The translations under genes and the position numbers were made by a program. The notes under the pieces are model-generated. The model made no database searches. It saw only the letters and a list, made by a program, of their open reading frames with translations, and was not told the origin of the DNA. This document shows, piece by piece, positions 24,983 to 32,117 of a DNA stretch of 64,000 bases (positions are counted from its first letter, which is position 1; each line of letters begins with the position of its first letter). The stretch comes from Chryseobacterium sp. Bi04. Lineage in GTDB: Bacteria; Bacteroidota; Bacteroidia; Flavobacteriales; Weeksellaceae. The DNA lies in the NCBI RefSeq assembly GCF_918698085.1, contig NZ_CAKKLP010000001.1, positions 248,001 to 312,000 of the forward strand, written 5' to 3'.

Positions 24983-25384
24983 ATGAAACCATTTCTCACC
25001 TTCTGTGCGCTTTGTTGTTTCATCGGTATTTTCAGACTTCCTATAGAATATTATACTTTCCTCAGAATTCTTGTTTCCATCGGAGCTTTACTGGTTTTAT
25101 ACAATACTTTAAGCCTTAAGCAGCATTATTTCAGTATAATTTTTCTTGTCATTCTCATTCTTTTCAATCCTGTGTTTCCGATTTATCTGTATCGGAAAAA
25201 CATTTGGATACCGCTTGATGTTATAACGGGAGTTTTATTTTTATTGATCAATTTCGTGAAAAAAGCAGAACACACAGAGGAAGAAGAAGCTACCGAAGAA
25301 ATCTCAGAACAATCGGCGCCAATACATCAAAGAACTGTTTCAAGAGACAGAATCATTAATCCTAAAAAAACAAAAGAAGAATAA
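24983..25384 (+). CDS. Small four-helix membrane protein, DUF6804-like
   Basis: The 133 residues carry about four hydrophobic helices in the first 92 (FCALCCFIGIFRLP, ILVSIGALLVLYN, YFSIIFLVILILFNPVFPIYLYRK, VITGVLFLLINFV), then an acidic and basic tail (AEHTEEEEATEEISEQ...NPKKTKEE). The order and the NPVFPIYLYRKxIWIPLD phrase resemble DUF6804, which I recall only loosely. No function is known. Confidence 0.6.
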   Translation: MKPFLTFCALCCFIGIFRLPIEYYTFLRILVSIGALLVLYNTLSLKQHYFSIIFLVILILFNPVFPIYLYRKNIWIPLDVITGVLFLLINFVKKAEHTEEEEATEEISEQSAPIHQRTVSRDRIINPKKTKEE

Positions 25385-25389
25385 CCATC

Positions 25390-25797
25390 ATGGAAAACAA
25401 TCAAATAACGGAAAACCTCAAAGCTCACTTCTTAAGGTTATATCAAATGGCCATCTGTGATGATGATTTCAGTGCTTTAGAATTAAAAATGCTATACAAA
25501 TGCGCGGAAGAAAGAGGAATTTCATCAAAAAATCTGGACGAAATCCTTTTAAACCCGATCAATTTAAAATCATTAATTCCGAAAACTATTGAAGAAAAAG
25601 TAGATTATCTGTATGATCTCACAGTAATGATATGGGCGGACGGAAGTGTTTCTCCGAACGAATATTCTGCAATGCAAAAGTATGTTCTGATGTTTGGTTT
25701 TTTGGAAGAAAACGTAACGGCAATTGTAGATTATCTCATTGAAGCCGTAAAAATCGGAAAGAATAAAAGTGAAATTTTATATGAATTAAAAAATTAA
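25390..25797 (+). CDS. TerB-like protein
   Basis: The 135-residue all-helical protein has two related halves. The first is FLRLYQMAICDDDFSALELKMLYKCAEERG. The second is YLYDLTVMIWADGSVSPNEYSAMQKYVLMFG, whose ADGSVSPNE is the acidic turn characteristic of TerB (tellurite-resistance B) domains, where it can bind metal ions. TerB-like proteins occur with vWA-type and membrane proteins in stress and phage-defence clusters, and a vWA-like lipoprotein lies two genes downstream here. The function is inference from fold. Confidence 0.68.
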   Translation: MENNQITENLKAHFLRLYQMAICDDDFSALELKMLYKCAEERGISSKNLDEILLNPINLKSLIPKTIEEKVDYLYDLTVMIWADGSVSPNEYSAMQKYVLMFGFLEENVTAIVDYLIEAVKIGKNKSEILYELKN

Positions 25798-25803
25798 CTC
25801 ATC

Positions 25804-27144
25804 ATGGATACCATCAGTATAAAAAATTTATTTAAATTAAAGTCTGTTCCCATAGAGCCTAAGGAGGAACTGTTTTCTAAAAACGAAGCCGCTCTGAACG
25901 AAGAATCTTCCGAAGAAAGCAGGAAAAGAACCTATCATGAATCCGGGTACAGAGACAGTTCGCGGACCAGCGGAAACCACTCTACTCTATCCATCTGTCT
26001 TGACGCCGTTTACTCAAAATTTCAGAATGAGGAAAAAGAAATGGTTGAAAAACAACAAAAACTGAAAGAATCTTATGTCAACGAACAAAAAAACAGAGAA
26101 ACAGAAATCAAGGCATTAAGCGTATCACAAGAGACAAAAGAGGAACAGCTGAAAACAAAAAACATAGACATTGAAAATCATCAGCACACCATTGAAGCCT
26201 TAAAGTCAGAAATCCTTGATCTTCTGAGAAATCCCGAAAAATACAATGTAAAAGCAACAAGAGGTGCCTCCACAAAGTTTTGGATTGGAGCAATTCTTCT
26301 GTTTCCTATTAGTTTGTATTTGTTCACGTTTTATATTTCAACTTCCTATTCCGCTTTTTTTAAAAATTTTGATGCCAAAAGTACCGTAATCCAAAGTGTT
26401 TTGGATGCACAGGCTTTCAGCAAAGCATGGAATGAAGGAGTTATTGAAGGAGCATTTGTTACATTAATTCCGTTTGTATTTTTGGGATTAGGTTTTTTGG
26501 TTCATATGTTCGGTGAAAATAAAACAACGGCCAATTACATCAAATTGGGATTATTATTCATTGTTACTTTTGTTTTCGACTCCATTTTAGCCTATGAAAT
26601 TGAATCAAAATTATATGAATTAAATAAAACTTTTAATTCTCCACCTTTCGATCTTACTATAGCTTTTACCAAAATTCAGTTTTGGGGGATCATTTTCGCA
26701 GGATTCATTGTATATATTATCTGGGGAGTCGTTTTCGATTTTGTAATGAAAGAACACCGTGAAAAAGACAAGATCAAAAACGAACAGGAAATCAGACAGA
26801 AAAAAGTTGAATTCTTTCAGGAGAAGATCAGTGTTTTGAAGAAGGAAATTGAAGAAATTCTTGCCAACATCGGAAGTATAAAAGAATCTGTTATCAAAAC
26901 ACGGGGTAGAATTGAAGAACTACAGAATATCATTGACGGAGTCATTATTCCAACTAAAGACTACAAACTGTATGCTTCAGAGTATGTTCAAGGCTGGATA
27001 ACTTTTATTGGTGAAAAAATCGCAGTATCAAGAACGGAGAAACAAATAATGATTGATGACTGCATTGCAGCTTACAATACCAATCTGGAAACTGTGGGTG
27101 CTAATTCCGACAATCAAAATTTAGTTTATTTATCATCTTTATAA
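25804..27144 (+). CDS. Coiled-coil protein with four transmembrane helices
   Basis: No named family recognised. The 446 residues run in order: a polar, Ser-rich head (1-65); a long coiled coil (~75-140, EKEMVEKQQKLKESYV...); membrane helices at ~159-179, 217-236, 247-265 and 292-312; a second coiled coil (~313-385, REKDKIKNEQEIRQKK...); and a soluble tail. Head and both coiled coils should lie on the same, probably cytoplasmic, side. This looks like a scaffold or channel-like membrane protein. It is nine bases upstream of the vWA-like lipoprotein and could act with it across the membrane (inference). Confidence 0.65.
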   Translation: MDTISIKNLFKLKSVPIEPKEELFSKNEAALNEESSEESRKRTYHESGYRDSSRTSGNHSTLSICLDAVYSKFQNEEKEMVEKQQKLKESYVNEQKNRETEIKALSVSQETKEEQLKTKNIDIENHQHTIEALKSEILDLLRNPEKYNVKATRGASTKFWIGAILLFPISLYLFTFYISTSYSAFFKNFDAKSTVIQSVLDAQAFSKAWNEGVIEGAFVTLIPFVFLGLGFLVHMFGENKTTANYIKLGLLFIVTFVFDSILAYEIESKLYELNKTFNSPPFDLTIAFTKIQFWGIIFAGFIVYIIWGVVFDFVMKEHREKDKIKNEQEIRQKKVEFFQEKISVLKKEIEEILANIGSIKESVIKTRGRIEELQNIIDGVIIPTKDYKLYASEYVQGWITFIGEKIAVSRTEKQIMIDDCIAAYNTNLETVGANSDNQNLVYLSSL

Positions 27145-27153
27145 TCGTAAAAT

Positions 27154-28041
27154 ATGAAAAAGATATTCTATTTATTAATGATTATTTCTTTGGTTTCCTG
27201 CTGTAAAGAGAAAAAAATTGGGACAAATGAAGAAAAGAAGAATTCTATTATTGTTGATTCAAACAATATCAATGTCAGTATATTAATTGATTTGTCAGAT
27301 AGAATTGATCCTGAAACAAATCCGAACCCTACAATGGAATATTACCAACGCGACACGGAATATATTAAAGCTATTGAAAGGGGATTTTTAAATCATATTA
27401 AATCAAAAAAAATAATTACTTATGATGATCAGATGCAGGTTTTCTTTAACCCGGAACCTTCTGACCCGAAAATGAATGACTTCACAAAAGACTTAAAAGT
27501 TTCTTTCAACAGGGATATTCCAAGAAGTTATTTTGATTCCGTAGAGAAAAAGTATGCAGAGCTACCCTTAAACATTTATCAGTCGGCTATAAAAGACAAA
27601 TCATTTGTAGGTTCTGATATTTGGGAGTTTTTCAAAAACAAGATCAGCGATTACTGTATTAAAGATGATCACAGAAACATTCTGTTTATACTGACTGACG
27701 GATATATGTATCATGATGATTCTAAATTTTCGGAAAAGTCAAAAACCTCTTATTTAACACCTAACTTAATAAGGTCACAGAAGCTTACTGCTTCTGATTA
27801 CAAAACTGTCATTGAGAAAAATGAGTATGGCTTTGTAAAAGCAAATGATAATCTTAAAAACTTAGAAGTAATTGTTCTCGGCATCAATCCAAAGAAAGGC
27901 AATCCATTTGAAGAAGGAGTGATTAAAGAATACTGGGAAAATTGGTTTAAAGAAATGAAAATCAAAAAATACCAGATCAAATCTGCCGACCTTCCGTCCA
28001 ATCTTGAACCCATTATCTTAAAGATTATTTCAGGAAATTAA
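27154..28041 (+). CDS. vWA-like lipoprotein
   Basis: The 295-residue product has a lipoprotein signal (MKKIFYLLMIISLVSC, Cys16). Residues 41-52 (VSILIDLSDRID) and 175-183 (NILFILTDG) match the order and hydrophobic pattern of a von Willebrand A fold, with the metal-site motifs DxSxS (here DLSDR, degenerate) and TDG. A third region, LKNLEVIVLGINPKKGNP (~residue 230), fits a later vWA strand. vWA proteins bind partners through a metal ion. Last gene of the operon, closed by a bidirectional terminator. Confidence 0.65.
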   Translation: MKKIFYLLMIISLVSCCKEKKIGTNEEKKNSIIVDSNNINVSILIDLSDRIDPETNPNPTMEYYQRDTEYIKAIERGFLNHIKSKKIITYDDQMQVFFNPEPSDPKMNDFTKDLKVSFNRDIPRSYFDSVEKKYAELPLNIYQSAIKDKSFVGSDIWEFFKNKISDYCIKDDHRNILFILTDGYMYHDDSKFSEKSKTSYLTPNLIRSQKLTASDYKTVIEKNEYGFVKANDNLKNLEVIVLGINPKKGNPFEEGVIKEYWENWFKEMKIKKYQIKSADLPSNLEPIILKIISGN

Positions 28042-28069
28042 AAACACGCCTATATAGTTAATTATCTAA

Positions 28070-28098
28070 AAAAGCGAAGAATAAATTTCTCCGCTTTT
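28070..28098 (+). terminator. Bidirectional terminator between convergent genes
   Basis: AAAAGCGAAGA pairs with TCTCCGCTTTT (one wobble) with A and T runs on both sides, so it can stop the 11-gene operon from one side and the GNAT remnant from the other. Confidence 0.8.
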
Positions 28099-28100
28099 AT

Positions 28101-28550
28101 TTATTTTCTAATCATTTCCGTGTGCGGAATATCATCTTCAAGATATTTTTTTCCCGTATCCACAAACCCGAATTCAGAATAAAATCTCAACAGGTAATCC
28201 TGAGCTGAAATTTTAATTTCAGAGGTATGAAAACGGTTTTCTATGGTTTCTACAGCATATTTTATCAGCAGTTTCCCAAGGCTCTTTCCTCTGGCCTGTT
28301 CTGTGGTTAAAACCCGTCCAAATGAAGTCTCATCATACTTGATCCCTTTATCAAAAACACGGCAGTATGCAAGGACCTAGCCTTCTTCTTCGGCCCAGAT
28401 ATGCACTGCTTTTTGATCATAATTATCCAGGTCAGGATAAGGGCAGTTCTGCTCAATAACAAAAACATCGATGCGTGCTTTTAATACTGAATACAACTCA
28501 GGAACCGTAAACTCTTCAAAAGTTTTAATTTTCCAGATTATATTACTCAT
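28101..28550 (-). pseudogene. ElaA-like GNAT acetyltransferase interrupted by one amber codon
   Basis: From the ATG at 28550 to the TAA at 28103-28101 there are 149 codons reading as an ElaA-type GNAT N-acetyltransferase. N-terminal block: ARIDVFVIEQNCPYPDLDNYD. Acetyl-CoA-binding region: FGRVLTTEQARGKSLGKLL. C-terminal block: FYSEFGFVDTGKKYLEDDIPH. Codon 58 (28379-28377) is TAG, in EEEG-stop-VLAYCRV, and everything on both sides stays in frame. A single C-to-T change from CAG would explain it. The gene overlaps the start side of engB by eight bases. The break may be real or a sequencing error. Confidence 0.88.
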
Positions 28551-29166
28551 CGAAACTTACATGATTATTTATTAAAAATTCATTCGTTTTTTGGATGAAA
28601 TTCAGAATCTCATCGCAGCCTGATTTCTTTTCCGCAGAAGTCACATAAAGTTCCGGTAAATCTGCCCATGTTTTATACAGCTCATTTTTATAGTTCTCTA
28701 CATTCTGAATGGCTACATTAGGTTTCAGCTTATCAACCTTTGTAAAAACAATAGAAAACGGAACTCCGCTCTCTCCGCACCATTGGATGAATTCCAAATC
28801 AATCTTTTGAGGGCTGTGTCTGGAGTCTACCAATACAAAAAGATTAACAAGATTTCTTCTGTTTAAAATATAATTGGTAATCAGCTTTTCAAAATCTTTT
28901 CGCAGAGATTTTGAAACTTTAGCATAACCATACCCCGGTAAATCCGTAAGATACCAGTTTTCATTCACAAGAAAATGATTGATAAGCTGGGTTTTTCCCG
29001 GAGTCTGTGAAGTTTTAGCCAGATCTTTATGATTCATCATGGCATTGATCAATGAGGATTTTCCTACATTAGATCTTCCGATAAAAGCATATTCCGGAAT
29101 ATTCGGTTCAGGGCATTCCTGCCATTTTCCACTACTCTTTACAAAATCTGCTGTCTTAATAATCAT
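28543..29166 (-). CDS. engB: Ribosome biogenesis GTPase YihA/YsxC (EngB)
   Basis: The 207-residue TRAFAC GTPase is required for late assembly of the large ribosomal subunit. G1 GRSNVGKSSLINA (~residue 31), G3 DLPGYGYAKV, and G4 FTKVDKL are all visible, followed by the SAEKKSG G5 region. Length is standard for EngB. Its 3' end overlaps the GNAT remnant by eight bases. Upstream, 58 bases away, lies the alpha/beta hydrolase on the same strand. Confidence 0.96.
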   Translation of the reverse strand: MIIKTADFVKSSGKWQECPEPNIPEYAFIGRSNVGKSSLINAMMNHKDLAKTSQTPGKTQLINHFLVNENWYLTDLPGYGYAKVSKSLRKDFEKLITNYILNRRNLVNLFVLVDSRHSPQKIDLEFIQWCGESGVPFSIVFTKVDKLKPNVAIQNVENYKNELYKTWADLPELYVTSAEKKSGCDEILNFIQKTNEFLINNHVSFDE

Positions 29167-29224
29167 TTTGAATATATTTTAGAAAAATAAACCATTAAGA
29201 AGTTCTTAATGGTTATTTATGTAT

Positions 29225-29986
29225 TTAAACTTTATCTTTTACCCAGCTATAGAGAATTTCGTTGAATTCATCTGGCTTTTCCATCATGGCAGCATGCCCA
29301 CACTGATCTATCCAAAATAAATCTGAATTTGGGATAAACTTGTGCATGTCTTCGGCTACTTCCGGAGGAGTTACGTTATCCTGTTTTCCCCAGATCAGAC
29401 AGGTAGGTGTCACTATCTTGGGAAGATCATTCAACATATTGTGTTTAATAGCACTTCTGGCCAGCATGACGGTTTTTATTCCCTTCATTCTGTCATTAAC
29501 TACCCCGAATACCTCGTCTACAAGATCTTCAGTGGCAATTTTAGGATCATAAAAAACTTCTTCCGTTTTCTTTCTGATATAAGAACGGTCATTTTTTCTG
29601 GGAAAACTATCCCCGAATGTCCTTTCATACAATCCTGAACTTCCAGTCAGAACAAGATTTTTCACCAGATCCGGTCTTGCCAATGTTAAAATAAGCCCTA
29701 CATGACCTCCCATTGAGTTTCCTACAATAGTTACCGGTCCCGAAATATGGCTTTCTATAAACTTGATAATATATTTTGCTATGGTGGTAAGATTCGTATT
29801 GAGTACCGGCAGATCGTAGATAGGCAATTGAGGCACGTACACCTTAAAACCCCTGTCCGAAAAAAAATCTACCATTTTATCGAAATTACTCAAACCACCC
29901 ATTAATCCGTGCAACAGCACCAATGGATGTCCTTCTCCCGCCTCTACATAGGAATATTTCTTTTCTTTTTTTGTACTAAATATCAT
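29225..29986 (-). CDS. Alpha/beta-hydrolase
   Basis: From the preferred ATG at 29986 the product has 253 residues. It shows the oxyanion segment LLHGLMGGLSNFD, nucleophile elbow GNSMGGHVG (catalytic Ser), an acidic residue in IWGKQDNVTP and the catalytic His in CGHAAMMEKPDEF. The C-C hydrolase/esterase-like pattern is clear; the substrate is unknown. A start 15 codons upstream (30031) lies before the -7 box (30009-30016) and would extend the protein with a Phe/Cys-rich tail not expected in the family. Confidence 0.88.
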   Translation of the reverse strand: MIFSTKKEKKYSYVEAGEGHPLVLLHGLMGGLSNFDKMVDFFSDRGFKVYVPQLPIYDLPVLNTNLTTIAKYIIKFIESHISGPVTIVGNSMGGHVGLILTLARPDLVKNLVLTGSSGLYERTFGDSFPRKNDRSYIRKKTEEVFYDPKIATEDLVDEVFGVVNDRMKGIKTVMLARSAIKHNMLNDLPKIVTPTCLIWGKQDNVTPPEVAEDMHKFIPNSDLFWIDQCGHAAMMEKPDEFNEILYSWVKDKV

Positions 29987-30008
29987 AAAACGCTTTAATG
30001 AAGCTTTG

Positions 30009-30016
30009 CAAAAATA
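30009..30016 (-). promoter_or_regulatory. -7 box of the hydrolase-engB unit
   Basis: TATTTTTG on the minus strand, 22 bases upstream of the ATG at 29986, matches TAnnTTTG and decides for the shorter start. Confidence 0.5.
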
Positions 30017-30210
30017 CAAATTAAACCTCAAAAATATTTTGATTATCCTAATTTAAGATAAAAATAATATAATATTCTCCTTTTTAACTTTTTTTTTCGA
30101 AACCTCTTTATTATGGCCTGAATAACACATTTAGCAACCCATTCCAGGTCAGGCATTTATACAATCGAAATTCAATCTTTAATAAAACTTATTAACATTG
30201 AGTCAAAAAG

Positions 30211-30235
30211 TGGGGAAAAGTGGGAAATTTTGGAA
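30211..30235 (+). promoter_or_regulatory. MraZ-type operator with three boxes
   Basis: TGGGG (30211-30215), TGGGA (30221-30225) and TGGAA (30231-30235) are direct repeats at an exact ten-base pitch, just upstream of the mraZ -7 box. Three TGGGN boxes separated by five bases are the known binding site by which MraZ represses its own dcw operon. The third box here is degenerate. Confidence 0.7.
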
Positions 30236-30244
30236 ATTATTATA

Positions 30245-30252
30245 TAAATTTG
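30245..30252 (+). promoter_or_regulatory. -7 box of the dcw operon
   Basis: TAAATTTG is a perfect -7 box ending six bases before the mraZ ATG, so transcription would start at or within a few bases of the start codon. Confidence 0.6.
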
Positions 30253-30258
30253 TCCCAA

Positions 30259-30717
30259 ATGAAAAGTTTCATTGGAACATATGAGTGTAAAATTGACGAC
30301 AAAGGCCGCCTAAAAGTTCCTTCATCTTTAATCAAACAGATGGAAAACTTCGACGATAAGGCGTTTGTAGTCAAAAGATCTGTGTTTCAACCTTGTCTGG
30401 AAGTCTACCCTATGAATGCATGGGATAAACTGATGGGCAAAATTAATAAACTGAACAGATTCATAAAAAAGAATGCTGATTTCATACGAATGTTTACAGC
30501 AGGCGTAAAAACAGTAGAGTTGGATAATGCTGGAAGATTACAAATTTCAAAAGACCTGACCCATTTCGCAAATCTTCAGAAAGATATTGTGATTACCAGC
30601 GCCGGAGAGCTTTTTGAAATTTGGGATAAAGAGGCTTATGAAAAGGTAATAGTCACCAACGAAACTGATTTTGCAAGCCTTGCTGAGGATGTAATGGGCT
30701 CTTTCGATGAAGAATAG
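30259..30717 (+). CDS. mraZ: Division/cell-wall cluster transcriptional regulator MraZ
   Basis: MraZ is the DNA-binding autoregulator at the head of the dcw operon. The 152-residue protein has two SpoVT/AbrB-like halves, the first with GTYECKIDDKGRLKVPSSL, the second with TVELDNAGRLQISKDLTHFA. Start chosen at MKSFIGTYECK; a start 13 codons upstream would run across the -7 box and was rejected. The operator boxes directly upstream fit autorepression. rsmH follows after 42 bases. Confidence 0.94.
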   Translation: MKSFIGTYECKIDDKGRLKVPSSLIKQMENFDDKAFVVKRSVFQPCLEVYPMNAWDKLMGKINKLNRFIKKNADFIRMFTAGVKTVELDNAGRLQISKDLTHFANLQKDIVITSAGELFEIWDKEAYEKVIVTNETDFASLAEDVMGSFDEE

Positions 30718-30759
30718 CTGTGATGGTTATTAGTATATTTTAATAAAACACAATTAAGC

Positions 30760-31653
30760 ATGTATCATAACCCCGTTTTGTTGAAGCAGAGTGTAGATGA
30801 TTTGGTGACGAATCCTGACGGAATCTATGTAGACTGCACCTTTGGAGGAGGTGGCCACTCAAGGGAAATCCTAAGCAGACTTTCTGAAAAAGGAAAACTG
30901 TTTAGTTTTGACCAGGACCTGGATGCACTTAAAAATACAATTGATGACCCAAGATTTACATTAGTGAATCAGAATTTCAGATTTCTGGAAAACTCATTAT
31001 TAATGTATGGAGCTCCTCAGGTTGATGGTGTTTTGGCAGACTTAGGTGTTTCATCTCACCAATTCGATGAAGCAGACAGAGGATTTTCTACCAGAAGTAA
31101 TGCTCCTTTGGACATGAGAATGAATGTTATGCAGAATCTGGATGCCAAAAGAGTGATCAATGAATATGAAGAAGCAGAGCTTGCCGATCTTTTTTACCAT
31201 TACGGAGAATTAAGAGAAGCCAGAAAACTGGCAAGAGAAATCGTTCATCACAGAAAAACAAAAACCATAGAAACCACAGAGGATCTGAAAAAGCTTTTCA
31301 GCTATATCCCTCCTCATAAGGTCAATAAATTCTATGCACAACTTTTTCAGGCGATAAGAATTGAAGTAAACCAGGAACTGGAGGTTTTAAAAGAAATGCT
31401 GGTTCAGGCTTACAATGTTTTAAAACCGGAAGGAAGACTAGTTGTTATTTCTTACCATTCTTTGGAAGACCGTCTGGTAAAAAGATTCCTGAAAAATGGA
31501 ATGTTTGAAGGAGAACCGGCAAGAGATATCTACGGAAATTATAAAAAGGCATTTGAACTGATCAAGAGTAAAGCGATTATCCCCGATGAAAAGGAGATTG
31601 AAGAAAACTCAAGAGCAAGAAGTGCAAAAATGAGAACTGGAATAAAAGTATAA
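30760..31653 (+). CDS. rsmH: 16S rRNA (cytosine(1402)-N(4))-methyltransferase RsmH
   Basis: RsmH methylates C1402 of 16S rRNA using SAM. The 297-residue product shows the family start MYHNPVLLKQSVD, SAM motif VDCTFGGGGHSREIL, ADLGVSSHQFDEADRGFS, and the late VVISYHSLEDRLVKRF block. Length is normal. It is the second gene of the dcw cluster. The 98-base spacer after it contains a partial inverted repeat (GGTTAATGG/CCATTAAC) and no gene. Confidence 0.97.
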   Translation: MYHNPVLLKQSVDDLVTNPDGIYVDCTFGGGGHSREILSRLSEKGKLFSFDQDLDALKNTIDDPRFTLVNQNFRFLENSLLMYGAPQVDGVLADLGVSSHQFDEADRGFSTRSNAPLDMRMNVMQNLDAKRVINEYEEAELADLFYHYGELREARKLAREIVHHRKTKTIETTEDLKKLFSYIPPHKVNKFYAQLFQAIRIEVNQELEVLKEMLVQAYNVLKPEGRLVVISYHSLEDRLVKRFLKNGMFEGEPARDIYGNYKKAFELIKSKAIIPDEKEIEENSRARSAKMRTGIKV

Positions 31654-31751
31654 AAATAGTGAATGGTTAATGGTCAGTTTTAATAAAATAAACATTCAGC
31701 CATTAACAAACAAAGTGGATTCACTGCGAAGCAAATTGACATAATAATAAT

Positions 31752-32117
31752 TTGGCAAAAAGAACAACAAATCGCCCACAGAAGAAGCTCACCTTTATAG
31801 ATATTATAAAAGGAAACTTCCTCAACCGTGATGAAATAAAAATACATTACCGGTATTTCTTATTGTTGTTTGTGCTGATGATGGCCATGATTTACAGCAA
31901 TCATCTCGTCAACAAGAAAATTAAGATTGTCAATGCCTTAAAGGAAGAAACAGAAGAATATAAATCGAGAAATGCTTACGCCCAGAGTAAGCTGATCAAA
32001 GTAAAAATGGAATCGGAACTGGGGAAAGAAGTCGCAAGGGACTCATTAATGACCCTCGAAAATCATCCTCATAAATTGCTAATAAAACTGGACAGTACAG
32101 ATGCAAAAGCAAAATGA
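31752..32117 (+). CDS. FtsL-like cell division protein
   Basis: This 121-residue bitopic protein has a short basic cytoplasmic part, one membrane segment (~43-60, FLLLFVLMMAMIYSNHLV) and a periplasmic coiled coil (NKKIKIVNALKEETEEYKSRN), the form and place of FtsL, which forms a complex with FtsB and FtsQ to activate septal wall synthesis. The start codon is TTG (31752-31754); the next in-frame ATG lies within the membrane segment, so TTG is almost forced. It overlaps ftsI by 17 bases. FtsL proteins are poorly conserved; identification rests on layout and position. Confidence 0.8.
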   Translation: MAKRTTNRPQKKLTFIDIIKGNFLNRDEIKIHYRYFLLLFVLMMAMIYSNHLVNKKIKIVNALKEETEEYKSRNAYAQSKLIKVKMESELGKEVARDSLMTLENHPHKLLIKLDSTDAKAK

